Origin: Streptomyces tropicalis | Lineage (GTDB): Bacteria; Actinomycetota; Actinomycetes; Streptomycetales; Streptomycetaceae | NCBI RefSeq assembly: GCF_029269835.1 | Contig: NZ_JARJBB010000033.1 | Span: 1-36,557 of the forward strand | Direction of reading: 5' to 3' | Length of the DNA stretch: 36,557 nucleotides | Shown here: positions 1 through 7,878 of the stretch, one piece after another | How positions within the stretch are numbered: the stretch's first letter is position 1 | Layout: the number at the start of each line of letters is the position of its first letter | Notes under the pieces: generated by a model | The model's input: the letters and a program-made list of their open reading frames with translations, nothing else | The model's database searches: none | Told to the model about the DNA's origin: nothing | Translations under genes and position numbers: made by a program

Positions 1-42
1 GCCCCCGCCGGCCGCCGCCCCGCCCCCGCCGGCCGCCGCCCC
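1..42. repeat. Two tandem copies of a 21-bp GC-only unit
   Basis: Positions 1-21 and 22-42 are identical and consist only of G and C. The length is a multiple of three, so in any frame it would encode a seven-residue Pro/Ala/Arg-type repeat. It lies just beyond the stop of the dehydrogenase at 72. It could be the tail of a gene that begins outside the window or non-coding sequence; the window edge prevents a decision. Confidence 0.6.
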
Positions 43-71
43 GCGTCCGCCCGCCGGCCCGCCGCCCGGTG

Positions 72-1031
72 TCAGCCCAGGACGCGGACGGGCCGCCCGT
101 CGAGGTAGGCGGCGATGTCCTCGACGGCATCCCCGTAGTACGTGGCGTAGTTGGCCCGGGAGACGTAGCCGAGGTGGGGGGTGGCCAGCAGGCGGGGCGC
201 CGTGCGCAGCGGGTGGTCGGCGGGCAGCGGCTCGACGTCGAAGACGTCCACGCCGGCCCCGGCGATGCGGCCCTCGTGCAGCGCGGCCAGCAGGGCGTCC
301 TGGTCCACGAGGGCGGACCGCGAGGTGTTGATCAGGTACGCGGTCGGCCGGAGCAGGGCGAACTCGGCAGGGCCGAGCAGCCCGCGGGTCCGGTCGCCGA
401 GCGCGAGGTGCACGGAGACGAAGTCGCTGCGGGCGAGCAGGTCCTCCTTGGAGGGGGCCAGTTCGACGCCGGCTTCGGCGGCGCGCTCCTGCGTCAGGTT
501 CTGGCTCCAGGCGGCGACCTCCATGCCGAAGGCGAGCCCGACCCGGGCCACCCGGCTGCCGATCCGGCCGAGGCCGAGCAGGCCGAGCCGGCGGCCGTGC
601 AGGTCGGCGCCCACGGTGGACTGCCAGGGCCCGCCGGAACGCAGCGCGTGGGACTCCCGGACGATGCCGCGGGCCAGGCCCAGCAGGAGCGCCCAGGTCA
701 GCTCGGCCGGCGGGGTGGGGGAGCTGCCGGTGCCGCACACGGTCACCCCGTTGGCCGCAGCGGCCGCGTAGTCGATCGACGCGTTGCGCATGCCGGAGGC
801 GACCAGGAGCTTGAGCCGGGGCAGGCGGTCCAGCAGCGGGGCCGGGAAGGGCACGCGCTCGCGCAGGGTGACCACGAAGTCGAAGTCGCGCAGGACCGCG
901 ACGAGTTCGTCCTCGGTGGCCATGTGCTCGGTGAAGGGGACGACCTCCACCCGGCCGCCGAGCCGCGACCAGTCGGCGGCGGTCCGGGCCGCGTCCTGGA
1001 AGTCGTCGAGCACGGCGCAGCGGAAGTGCAT
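72..1031 (-). CDS. D-2-hydroxyacid dehydrogenase family protein (NAD-dependent)
   Basis: A 319-aa cytoplasmic oxidoreductase of the D-isomer-specific 2-hydroxyacid dehydrogenase family, which interconverts 2-oxoacids and D-2-hydroxyacids with NAD(P)H. The Rossmann motif GLGRIG is at residues 153-158. The catalytic triad is visible as Arg238 (NTSRSALVD), Glu267 (VDVFDVEPLP) and His286 (TPHLGYV). Length is normal for the family. I chose the ATG at 1031 because it gives the conserved start MHFRCAVLDD and has a GGGGGA ribosome site about 8 nt upstream; longer frames upstream lack support. It lies downstream of the MocR regulator on the same strand with a 96-bp gap, so the two may be cotranscribed. 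Substrate cannot be read from the sequence; a phosphoglycerate or glyoxylate/hydroxypyruvate type enzyme is possible. Confidence 0.9.
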   Translation of the reverse strand: MHFRCAVLDDFQDAARTAADWSRLGGRVEVVPFTEHMATEDELVAVLRDFDFVVTLRERVPFPAPLLDRLPRLKLLVASGMRNASIDYAAAAANGVTVCGTGSSPTPPAELTWALLLGLARGIVRESHALRSGGPWQSTVGADLHGRRLGLLGLGRIGSRVARVGLAFGMEVAAWSQNLTQERAAEAGVELAPSKEDLLARSDFVSVHLALGDRTRGLLGPAEFALLRPTAYLINTSRSALVDQDALLAALHEGRIAGAGVDVFDVEPLPADHPLRTAPRLLATPHLGYVSRANYATYYGDAVEDIAAYLDGRPVRVLG

Positions 1032-1127
1032 GGCAGGTCTCCCCCGGGGTTGTCGTCGGCGTCGGGCCCGATCCTCTCGTGTCCGGGGGTGGCCCGGGAG
1101 CCGGACCGGCACATGAGAAGGAACGTT

Positions 1128-2492
1128 TCACGAACCGTCGAGGACCTTCGCCAGCACCTCCAGCGCCTCCGGGTAGGCCCGCTCCCGCGGGGTCCCGTAG
1201 CCGATGACCAGACCCTGCGTCCGGTCCCCGGCCGGGCCGTGCCAGTGGTCGGCCAGCCGGCCCAGCGCGAGCCCCTCGGCCTCGGCGCGGGCCACCGCGG
1301 CGTCCTCGTCGGCGACGTCCACCAGCACGTGCAGCCCGGCCGCGATCCCGCGCACCCGCCGAGCGTCCAGCCGGTTCAGGAGCTGGTCCCGGCGCCGCCG
1401 GTAACGCAGCCGGCACGCGCGCACGTGCCGGTCGTAGGCGTGGCCGTCGATGAGTTCGGCGAGCGCCAGCTGGCCGATGCTCTCGGTGTGGTGGTCGCTG
1501 TGCAGCTTGGCGTCGGCCACCGCGTCGACCAGGTGCGGCGGCAGCACCATCCAGCCCAGCCGCAGCGCGGGCCCCAGCGTCTTCGAGGCGGTGCCCAGGT
1601 ACGCCACCTGGCCCGGCGCCATTCCCTGGAGCGCGCCGACGGGCTGCCGGTCGTAGCGGAACTCCCCGTCGTAGTCGTCCTCGACGATGAGCCCTCCGCC
1701 CGAGCGTGCCCAGTCCGTGAGCGCCCGGCGCCGCTCGGGGTGCAGGGTCACCCCGGTCGGGTACTGGTGGGCGGGCGTGACCACCACGGCGCCCTCCCCG
1801 TCCAGGTCCTGGGCGCGGACGCCCCGCTCGTCGACCCGCACCGGCACCACCGTGCCGCCGTTGCGGCGGACCACCTCCCGGTGGAAGGGCAGCCCGGGGT
1901 CCTCCATGGCGACGGCGGTGCCGTCCAGCACCCGGGTCAGCAGCGCGAGGCCCTGCACGTACCCGGAGGTGACGACGATCCGCTCCGGCGGCGCGATCAC
2001 CCCGCGGGCCCGTCCGAGGTAGCCCGAGAGCGCGGTGCGCAGCTCGATCCGGCCGCGCGGGTCGCCGTAGTCGTAGGCGAGGGAGGGCGCCGACGCGATG
2101 GCGCGGCGCAGCGCCCGCAGCCAGGCGGCGGCCGGGAACGCCCCGACGTCCGGGCTGCCGGGCCGCAGGTCGAAACGGGGCGCACGCGCGCGTGCCGCCG
2201 CCCCCGGCTCCTCCGCGCCGACGCTGGACAGCGCGGCGACCCGGGTGCCCGAGCCCTGCCGCGCCGTCAGGTACCCCTCCGCGACCAGCTGGTCGTACGC
2301 GGCCTTCGCGGTGCCGCGCGAGATGCCGAGCCCGGTCGCCAGCCGCCGGGTGGCCGGCAGCCGGTCCCCGGGCGCGAGCCGCCCGTCGCGGACGGCGTCC
2401 CGCAGCGCCTTCTCCAGGCCCGCGCGCCGGCCCGCGCCCGCGTCCGGCTCCAGATGCAGGTCCACCCCGACACCGGACCAGAAGTCGTCCAC
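1128..2492 (-). CDS. MocR/PdxR-type transcriptional regulator (GntR HTH + aminotransferase fold)
   Basis: A 454-aa regulator with an N-terminal winged helix (about residues 20-85, including RLATGLGISRGTAKAAYDQL) fused to a fold-type I aminotransferase domain. The PLP-binding lysine is Lys304 in GTASKTLGPALRLGW, and the cofactor-contacting Asp/Tyr motif is EDDYDGEFRYD. MocR proteins bind PLP and control vitamin B6, GABA or amino-acid genes. I prefer the GTG at 2492, which is preceded by GGGGGA and starts MDDFWSGVGVDL; an upstream GTG at 2552 would add 20 residues of low-complexity sequence. It is followed by the dehydrogenase on the same strand, a possible target. No divergent partner gene is present. 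Function as PLP-responsive regulator is inferred from family. Confidence 0.88.
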   Translation of the reverse strand: MDDFWSGVGVDLHLEPDAGAGRRAGLEKALRDAVRDGRLAPGDRLPATRRLATGLGISRGTAKAAYDQLVAEGYLTARQGSGTRVAALSSVGAEEPGAAARARAPRFDLRPGSPDVGAFPAAAWLRALRRAIASAPSLAYDYGDPRGRIELRTALSGYLGRARGVIAPPERIVVTSGYVQGLALLTRVLDGTAVAMEDPGLPFHREVVRRNGGTVVPVRVDERGVRAQDLDGEGAVVVTPAHQYPTGVTLHPERRRALTDWARSGGGLIVEDDYDGEFRYDRQPVGALQGMAPGQVAYLGTASKTLGPALRLGWMVLPPHLVDAVADAKLHSDHHTESIGQLALAELIDGHAYDRHVRACRLRYRRRRDQLLNRLDARRVRGIAAGLHVLVDVADEDAAVARAEAEGLALGRLADHWHGPAGDRTQGLVIGYGTPRERAYPEALEVLAKVLDGS

Positions 2493-2611
2493 GATCCCCC
2501 CATGTGAAGACCGCGCCCCGGCCGGGACGCGGCGACCTGCGTGGTCAGCCACCGACTACCCGCAGACGAATGGCCGGGCACCTCCCCGGTGCCCGGCCAT
2601 GCGGTGCGGCG

Positions 2612-4072
2612 TCAGCCCTTCAGCGCCGCCATCCAGCTCTCGACCTCGCCGGACGTCCGCGGCAGCGCCGCGGACAGGTTCCGGTTGCCGTCCTCGGTGA
2701 CGAGCACGTCGTCCTCGATCCGGACGCCGATGCCCCGGTACTCCTCCGGCACCGTCAGGTCGTCGGCCTGGAAGTACAGGCCCGGCTCGACGGTGAGGAC
2801 CATGCCCGGCTCCAGCGTGCCGTCCACGTACGTCTCGGTCCGCGCGGCGGCGCAGTCGTGGACGTCCAGGCCGAGCATGTGGCCGGTGCCGTGCAGCGTC
2901 CAGCGGCGCTGGAGGCCCAGCTCCAGGACCCGCTCGACGGGGCCCTCGACCAGGCCCCACTCGACCAGCTTCGCGGCGAGCACGCGCTGCGCCGCGTCGT
3001 GGAAGTCGCGGTACTTCGCACCCGGGCGGACCGCCGCGATGCCGGCCTCCTGGGCCTCGTACACGGCGTCGTAGATCTTCTTCTGGATCTCGCTGTAGCG
3101 GCCGTTCACCGGAAGCGTCCGGGTGATGTCGGCGGTGTAGAGGGAGTGCGTCTCCACGCCTGCGTCGAGCAGGAGCAGGTCGCCGGAGCGGACCGGGCCG
3201 TCGTTGCGCACCCAGTGCAGGGTGCAGGCGTGCGGGCCGGAGGCGGCGATGGTGCCGTAGCCGACGTCGTTGCCCTCCACGCGCGCGCGGAGGAAGAAGG
3301 TGCCCTCGACGTAGCGCTCGCTGGTCGCCTCGGCCTTGTCGAGGACCTTCACGACGTCCTCGAAGCCGCGCACGGTCGAGTCGACGGCCTTCTGCAGCTC
3401 CCCGACCTCGAACTCGTCCTTGACCAGGCGCATCTCGGAGAGGAAGACCCGCAGCTCCTCGTCCCGCTCGGCGGTGACCTTGTCGGTCAGCGCCGCCTCG
3501 ATCCCGGCGTCGTGGCCGCGCACGACGCGGACCGGGCCGGCGGCCTCGCTCAGGGTGTCCGCCAGCTCGCGCACGTCCAGGGCGTCGATGCCGTAGCGGC
3601 GCCCGGCCTCGGCGAGGGAGTGGCGGCGGCCGACCCACAGCTCGCCCTGGCCGGACAGCCAGAACTCGCCGTTCTCGCGGTCGGAGCGGGGCAGGAGGTG
3701 GATCGTCTCCCGGTGGCCGTCGGCGGTGGGCTCCAGGACGAGGACGCCGTCCTCGGTCTGGTCGCCGGTGAGGTACGCGTACTCCACGGACGCGCGGAAG
3801 GCGTACTCGGTGTCGTTGGAGCGGGTCTTCAGGTTGCCCGCGGGGATCACCAGGCGCTCGCCGGGGAAGCGCGCCGAGAGCGCGGCGCGGCGGCGCGCGG
3901 TGTGCGCGGCCTGCTCGACGGGCTCCAGGTCGTGCAGCTCCGTGTCGGCCCAGCCGGACTGCATGTTCTCGGCGAGCTCGTCGGACACGCCCGGGTACAG
4001 GCCGTTCTTCCGCTGCTTGATCGGCTCTTCGGACTCGGTCTCCGGGGTCTCCGGGATGAGCTCGTCGGCCAC
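2612..4072 (-). CDS. pepP: Aminopeptidase P family protein (Xaa-Pro aminopeptidase)
   Basis: A 486-aa dinuclear metallopeptidase of family M24B that removes the N-terminal residue when proline is second. The N-terminal creatinase/AMP_N domain spans about residues 50-210 and the pita-bread catalytic domain about 225-470. All five metal ligands can be assigned: Asp303 (LLDAGVET), Asp315 (YTADITRT), His398 (GTGHMLGLDVHD), Glu429 (TVEPGLYF) and Glu453 (VRIEDDVLVTEDG). The GTG start at 4072 has a near-perfect AAGGAGGT ribosome site 6 nt upstream. Monocistronic layout: the phosphatase upstream ends 158 bp away. It has no signal peptide, so it should act on cytoplasmic peptides. The gene symbol is by family; actinomycetes often carry two paralogues. 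Confidence 0.92.
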   Translation of the reverse strand: MADELIPETPETESEEPIKQRKNGLYPGVSDELAENMQSGWADTELHDLEPVEQAAHTARRRAALSARFPGERLVIPAGNLKTRSNDTEYAFRASVEYAYLTGDQTEDGVLVLEPTADGHRETIHLLPRSDRENGEFWLSGQGELWVGRRHSLAEAGRRYGIDALDVRELADTLSEAAGPVRVVRGHDAGIEAALTDKVTAERDEELRVFLSEMRLVKDEFEVGELQKAVDSTVRGFEDVVKVLDKAEATSERYVEGTFFLRARVEGNDVGYGTIAASGPHACTLHWVRNDGPVRSGDLLLLDAGVETHSLYTADITRTLPVNGRYSEIQKKIYDAVYEAQEAGIAAVRPGAKYRDFHDAAQRVLAAKLVEWGLVEGPVERVLELGLQRRWTLHGTGHMLGLDVHDCAAARTETYVDGTLEPGMVLTVEPGLYFQADDLTVPEEYRGIGVRIEDDVLVTEDGNRNLSAALPRTSGEVESWMAALKG

Positions 4073-4230
4073 GGTCTACCTCCTTGATACGGCACTGGAC
4101 CGTCCCCCATCGTACGGTCGTGCCGCCGGAGCGCCCGGGCGCGTACGAGCCGGTCACGCAGGGCAGCGGCGCGGGCACGGGCGGCCGCGGCGGGCGCGGG
4201 CGCCGCGCACCGGGCGCGTGCCCGGGGCGC

Positions 4231-5778
4231 TCAGTCGAACCGGGCCGCCAGCAGGGCCACGTCCTCCGCGCCGTCCGTCGCGTCCAGGCCGTCCGGCAGG
4301 ACCGTCCGCAGCACGTGGTCCGCGACGGCGCCGGGGTCCCTGCGCTGGGCCCGGGTGGCGCTCGCCGCGGCCGCGTGCAGCCGGGCGAAGGCCCGGTCGA
4401 CCGTGTCGCCGGTGCGCTGGAGCAGCCCGTCGGTGTAGAGCAGAACCGTCTCTCCAGGTTCGGGTTCGAACTCCGCGCTCGGCGCCTCCCAGCAGGCCAG
4501 CATGCCCAGCGGCGCGGACACCGACGTCTCCACGAACTCGGTGCGCCGCTCGCCGACCAGCAGCGGCGGGCAGTGCCCCGCACCGGCCAGGGTGATCCTG
4601 CCGAGCGCGGGCTCGCAGTAGGCGAAGAGCGCGGTGGCGGAGCGGGCGGGCTCGGTGAGCCGCAGCAGCAGTTCGAGGTCGGACAGGACGGCGACGGGGT
4701 CCTCGCCCTCCATCACCGCGTACGCCCGCAGCGACGCCCGCAGCCGGCCCATCGCGGCGACCGCGCCGGGCCCCGAGCCGGTGACCGAGCCGACCGCGAG
4801 GCCGAGCGCGGCGTCCGGCAGGGGCAGCGCGTCGTACCAGTCGCCGCCGCCGCGCGGGCCGGTGCGGTGCCGGGCTGCGAGCTGCACGCCGGGCACCCGC
4901 GGCAGCCGGGACGGCAGCAGCTCCTCGGTCATGGCCGCCATGCACGCGCGTGTGCGCTCGACCTCCAGCAGCCGGGCCAGGTGCGCGGTGGCGTGGCGGA
5001 CGTAGAGGCCGGCCAGGTGGCGCTGCCGCTCGCCCGGTTCGGCCGGCTCGTCGTAGAACCACACGGCCGCGCCGAGGCGGCCGGTGCCCTCCGCGGACAG
5101 GGACAGCGCGTAGCTCGCGGCGTAGCCGAGGCGGACGGCCACCTCGCGGTGTCGGGGGTCGAGGCCCTCCTCGGCGAACAGGTCCGGCCGTACGGCCTCG
5201 CCCGTGCCGCCCGGTAGGCCGGCCGCGGTGTCCAGCAGGGCCCCGTGCGGCAGCGCGGCGCGCGGGACGGTCTCGAGGTGGCCGAGGTCCGAGCGGAGCA
5301 GGCCCAGGCCGAGGGTGGTGCCGGGGCCGAGTCCGTCGTCGGGCTCCAGGGAGACGAGGCCGCGCCGGGCCCCCACGAGGGCGGCACCGGCGCGCAGGAG
5401 TTCCGTGAGGGCGGCGTCGAGACGGGCGGTCCGGGCCAGTCGCTCGGTGAGGTCGTGCAGGGTCGTCAGATCGGAGACCCAGCCGGCGAGCCGGTCCTGG
5501 AGCAGCATGCCGGCCGGGCCGGGCGGGTGGTCGGGGTCCGTGCCGTCGGAGGGGGCGGCCGCGGTGCTCCCCGTGGCGGCGGGCGCGGGGGCGACAGTGT
5601 GGGCGGGGGCCGGAACCGCTGAATCGATTCCGGCCACTTTCGATGGGTGAGGGGCGTTCATGGCGTCCGGCTTTCCAGCCGGTGCGTATTGCTCAAAAGC
5701 ATCGCAAACCCCCATGTCATTCAGCGCCGCTGGCGGTGTCTCCACATGTACACGCACTCGTAAGGGGATGTCCAGCAT
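4231..5778 (-). CDS. GAF domain + SpoIIE-type PP2C phosphatase, active site partly degenerate
   Basis: A 515-aa soluble protein. Residues about 45-90 are Pro/Ala-rich, 100-270 form a GAF-like sensory domain, and 290-515 are a PPM/SpoIIE phosphatase domain. Such proteins dephosphorylate anti-sigma antagonists in partner-switching cascades. Visible metal-site elements are Asp313 (GGGDWYDAL), Asp450 (LLYTDGLLQ) and Asp506 (AEDVALLA). However, the usual VGDVxGHG motif reads VGSVTGSG, losing an aspartate and a histidine, so activity may be reduced or lost. I chose the ATG at 5778 (MLDIPLRVRV), with AGGA 6 nt upstream; the frame stays open to 5916. It is divergent from the primase-like gene at 6296 across a 517-bp gap. 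An RsbW-like ATPase lies at 9140, a possible distant partner. Confidence 0.85.
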   Translation of the reverse strand: MLDIPLRVRVHVETPPAALNDMGVCDAFEQYAPAGKPDAMNAPHPSKVAGIDSAVPAPAHTVAPAPAATGSTAAAPSDGTDPDHPPGPAGMLLQDRLAGWVSDLTTLHDLTERLARTARLDAALTELLRAGAALVGARRGLVSLEPDDGLGPGTTLGLGLLRSDLGHLETVPRAALPHGALLDTAAGLPGGTGEAVRPDLFAEEGLDPRHREVAVRLGYAASYALSLSAEGTGRLGAAVWFYDEPAEPGERQRHLAGLYVRHATAHLARLLEVERTRACMAAMTEELLPSRLPRVPGVQLAARHRTGPRGGGDWYDALPLPDAALGLAVGSVTGSGPGAVAAMGRLRASLRAYAVMEGEDPVAVLSDLELLLRLTEPARSATALFAYCEPALGRITLAGAGHCPPLLVGERRTEFVETSVSAPLGMLACWEAPSAEFEPEPGETVLLYTDGLLQRTGDTVDRAFARLHAAAASATRAQRRDPGAVADHVLRTVLPDGLDATDGAEDVALLAARFD

Positions 5779-6295
5779 TGTCCTGCCGGGATTCCTGGTG
5801 TCAGAGAGGGTCTCGTGCTCTTGCTCCGGACCCCTTGCGAAACAACGAAGTTGGCTGAAAACTGCCTCAGGGAACGGCCTATTGCGGTCGACTGGGTTTG
5901 CTCCACGGAGCGTCACAGCGGTCGTGATGGGTACGTACTCGGAGAAGGCCAGGGGCGGTGGGGGACCGTCCGGAACCTGGTGACGGACCCGGGCGTCCTA
6001 ACCACCGACGACCGTGCCCCATCCTCCGTCGTGGAGGCGGAGAGCAGAACGCGCGACGGCAAAACGCCACGCTCCGCCACCCCACGCCACGCCACGCCCA
6101 TGCTTCGGCCCGATGTAGGTATACGCAGTATGGACGGGGCTGCCGCGGACGCAGCCGATGCTCGGCCCAGAGGGGTACCCCGCGCCTGACGGCGGGGGTG
6201 TGATGCGCCAACAGGTACGCACAGTGAAGTGATCGACACATGACGTGATGTGACCCACGGTGTTGCCAGCGGTGCAACGGAAAGGACGAGCGCTC
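5779..6295. other. Divergent intergenic region without a supported gene
   Basis: This 517-bp stretch separates the divergent phosphatase and primase-like genes and should contain both promoters. It has lower GC than the genes and overlapping CCACGC units near 6076-6099. Open frames here have poor codon bias and no convincing ribosome sites. I could not assign a specific promoter with confidence. Confidence 0.5.
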
Positions 6296-6961
6296 ATGCG
6301 CGAGATCCCCGGAAGGCGACGCAGGCTCCTGTCCACGCGCGGCGACGCGAGGCCGGAGCAGCTCGGTGCGGCCCTGACCATCGCGACGGAATGGCAGTGG
6401 CCCGTGCTCCCGGGTGTGGCCCTGGACCCGCAGGGCCGCGGCCGCTGCGGCTGTCCCGACCCCGAGTGCACGGTGCCCGGGGCGCACCCCTTCGACCCCG
6501 GCCTCCTCACGGCCACCACCGACGCCCGCATGGTCCGCTGGTGGTGGACGAACCGGCCCACCGCGCCGATCGTCCTCGCGACCGGCGGCCGCGCCCCCTG
6601 CGCGGTGAGCCTGCCTGCGCTGCCGGCCGCCCGGGCCCTGGAGGCCCTGGACCGCGTCGGCATGCGCCTCGGCCCGGTCGTCGCCTCGCCCGACCGCTGG
6701 GCCGTGCTCGTGAAGCCCTACTCGATGGAGCAGTTGGGCGAGTTGCTCTACGCCAAGGACTTCGTGCCCGGCTCGCTGCGCTTCCACGGCGAGGGCGGCT
6801 ATCTCGCCCTGCCGCCGTCCGAGACCGGCTCCGGGGCGATCCGCTGGGAGCGCGCCCCGCTGCCCGGCTCCGCCTCGCCCTGGGTGCCCGACGTCGAGGC
6901 CGTCGTGGACGCCGTGGTCGAGGCCCTCACCCGTACGGGTGTGAGCGCCCCCGAGTTGTAG
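6296..6961 (+). CDS. Bifunctional DNA primase/polymerase-like protein, probably inactive
   Basis: A 221-aa protein resembling the N-terminal part of actinobacterial prim-pol proteins of the archaeo-eukaryotic primase group. Family-like features are WPVLPGVAL, the Cys/His segment CGCPDPECTVPGAHP, and VRWWWTNRPTAPIVLATGG. At the point where active relatives have an Asp-x-Asp metal site, this protein reads PCAVSLPALPAA, with no acidic residues. It is therefore more likely a structural or regulatory paralogue than a working primase. The ATG at 6296 has AAAGGA about 9 nt upstream; the earlier in-frame start at 6260 lacks one. A canonical-looking prim-pol protein with its acidic residues is encoded at 20729-21598. 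Confidence 0.75.
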   Translation: MREIPGRRRRLLSTRGDARPEQLGAALTIATEWQWPVLPGVALDPQGRGRCGCPDPECTVPGAHPFDPGLLTATTDARMVRWWWTNRPTAPIVLATGGRAPCAVSLPALPAARALEALDRVGMRLGPVVASPDRWAVLVKPYSMEQLGELLYAKDFVPGSLRFHGEGGYLALPPSETGSGAIRWERAPLPGSASPWVPDVEAVVDAVVEALTRTGVSAPEL

Positions 6962-7004
6962 GGGCGCCGGGCGCGCCGGAGGGGCTGCGGGGCGCGGATC
7001 GTCG

Positions 7005-7010
7005 TTATCT
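7005..7010 (+). promoter_or_regulatory. Candidate -10 box for a leaderless transcript
   Basis: TTATCT ends 8 nt before the ATG at 7019, and no ribosome site is present between. This is the spacing expected if transcription starts at or near the A of the start codon, common in Streptomyces. No clear -35 was found, so this is a weak call. Confidence 0.35.
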
Positions 7011-7018
7011 TCCGTTTT

Positions 7019-7567
7019 ATGAACCTCCGTCTGCTGGCCCTCGCGGCCGTCGTGACGAGCGCCGTCGTGGTGCCGTTCGCCGTGGCGTCCGCGGGCCCCG
7101 TGGGCGACGACAGCCGCATCGCGGCACCGCCCGCCGAACACGCCCGGCCCCACGGCGGCGACGACAAGATTCCGTCCGCCGCGCCCTCCTCCTCGCCCCT
7201 GCTGCTCGGCCTCGGTCTCGCCACCGCGGCCCGCTGCGGCCCCGAACTCACCTCCCCCGACGGGATCGAGGCGCAGACCTGCGTGCTCACCCAGGGGGCG
7301 CAGACCTGGGCCCGCACCTACTACCGCAATGCCACCGGCGACGCCCTGGACGCCGCCCTGAGCCTCATGGGGCCCGGCAACCGCACGGTGCGGACCCACT
7401 GCGCCCTGGACGGGGGTGACGAGCCGGGGACCTGTGAGACGCCGCGGGAACGGACCCGGGGAGTGCCGACGGGGTACTCGGCCGTCACGGAGTTCGCGGC
7501 GTCCGGCGGGAAGGGGCCGCTGTTGCTGCGCGCCGGGAGCAGTACGTCCGGCGGCGCGGGCCACTGA
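7019..7567 (+). CDS. Small secreted hypothetical protein
   Basis: A 182-aa protein with a clear Sec signal peptide: MNLR, a hydrophobic core LLALAAVVTSAVVVPFAV, and a likely cleavage after ASA near residue 25. The mature part has four cysteines (in ARCGPE, QTCVLT, THCALD and GTCETP), consistent with two disulfides in an extracellular fold. I do not recognise a named family. The gene starts 58 bp after the primase-like gene on the same strand, but an apparent -10 box and lack of ribosome site suggest its own leaderless transcript. A strong hairpin at 7639-7676 could terminate it. Confidence 0.75.
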   Translation: MNLRLLALAAVVTSAVVVPFAVASAGPVGDDSRIAAPPAEHARPHGGDDKIPSAAPSSSPLLLGLGLATAARCGPELTSPDGIEAQTCVLTQGAQTWARTYYRNATGDALDAALSLMGPGNRTVRTHCALDGGDEPGTCETPRERTRGVPTGYSAVTEFAASGGKGPLLLRAGSSTSGGAGH

Positions 7568-7638
7568 GGCCGTCGGCGCCGAACACGGGTTGTGCAACCG
7601 GTCGTCGCACTCGGTGATCATCGACGCACATGGAAAGA

Positions 7639-7676
7639 CCCGGTTGCTGGCGACGGGGGATGCACCAGCAACCGGG
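7639..7676 (+). terminator. 12-bp perfect inverted repeat, terminator or structured RNA
   Basis: CCCGGTTGCTGG (7639-7650) pairs perfectly with CCAGCAACCGGG (7665-7676) across a 14-nt G-rich loop. It lies 72 nt past the stop of the secreted protein, which fits a terminator, but there is no T tract. It may instead be part of a structured leader for the small ORF at 7787. Confidence 0.55.
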
Positions 7677-7765
7677 CTACTCGAACGGTAACAAGAGATC
7701 GGCGGTTCGCAAATTCGATCTCAGCTTTCCGGTCACCCCGTGGGCTGCCTTTCCGGACACCGACT

Positions 7766-7780
7766 CCCTTTACGAAAGGG
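7766..7780 (+). promoter_or_regulatory. Hairpin that would mask a ribosome binding site
   Basis: CCCTTT, loop ACG, AAAGGG. The 3' arm overlaps the ribosome-site sequence AAAGGGGA that precedes the GTG at 7787. If transcribed, folding would occlude translation initiation of the 12-codon ORF. Whether it is transcribed is unknown. Confidence 0.4.
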
Positions 7781-7786
7781 GAAGTT

Positions 7787-7825
7787 GTGAGCGGAGTTGT
7801 CGGTTCCAGCAGCATTCTCGACTGA
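7787..7825 (+). CDS. Possible 12-aa microprotein or leader peptide
   Basis: A GTG-initiated frame encoding MSGVVGSSSILD then TGA. It has a strong ribosome site (AAGGGGAAG, 3 nt before the start) inside a hairpin, and a GC hairpin at 7838-7865 directly after. No larger same-strand gene follows; the next gene is convergent. So it is either a free microprotein, a coding small RNA, or chance. I recognise no family. The closeness of the ribosome site and its sequestering stem is the main argument for reality. Confidence 0.35.
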   Translation: MSGVVGSSSILD

Positions 7826-7837
7826 CTGGCCGGTCAG

Positions 7838-7865
7838 CCGGGGCGGGCGGAACACCCGTCCCCGG
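7838..7865. terminator. Hairpin terminator between convergent units
   Basis: CCGGGGCGGG pairs with CCCGTCCCCGG with one bulged T and a 7-nt loop. It sits between the small ORF stop (7825) and the stop of the convergent DUF5926 gene (7879), so it could serve both strands. Immediately upstream, 7822-7837 is a further near-palindrome. Confidence 0.6.
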
Positions 7866-7878
7866 CCGGCCCCGGAGG

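Noticed and set aside
69..2507. An 812-codon plus-strand open frame antisense to the dehydrogenase and MocR genes
   Set aside because: Long antisense frames are expected in high-GC DNA. It has low-complexity composition, no family resemblance, and both genes on the other strand have intact catalytic motifs.
5879..7621. A 580-codon minus-strand open frame across 5.9-7.6 kb
   Set aside because: It is antisense to the primase-like and secreted protein genes and spans their promoter regions; no domain or ribosome site.
7568..7790. A c-di-AMP (ydaO-type) riboswitch
   Set aside because: GGCGACGGGGGA at 7649-7660 resembles part of ydaO motifs, but the other conserved blocks are absent and no typical target gene (rpf or NlpC/P60) follows.
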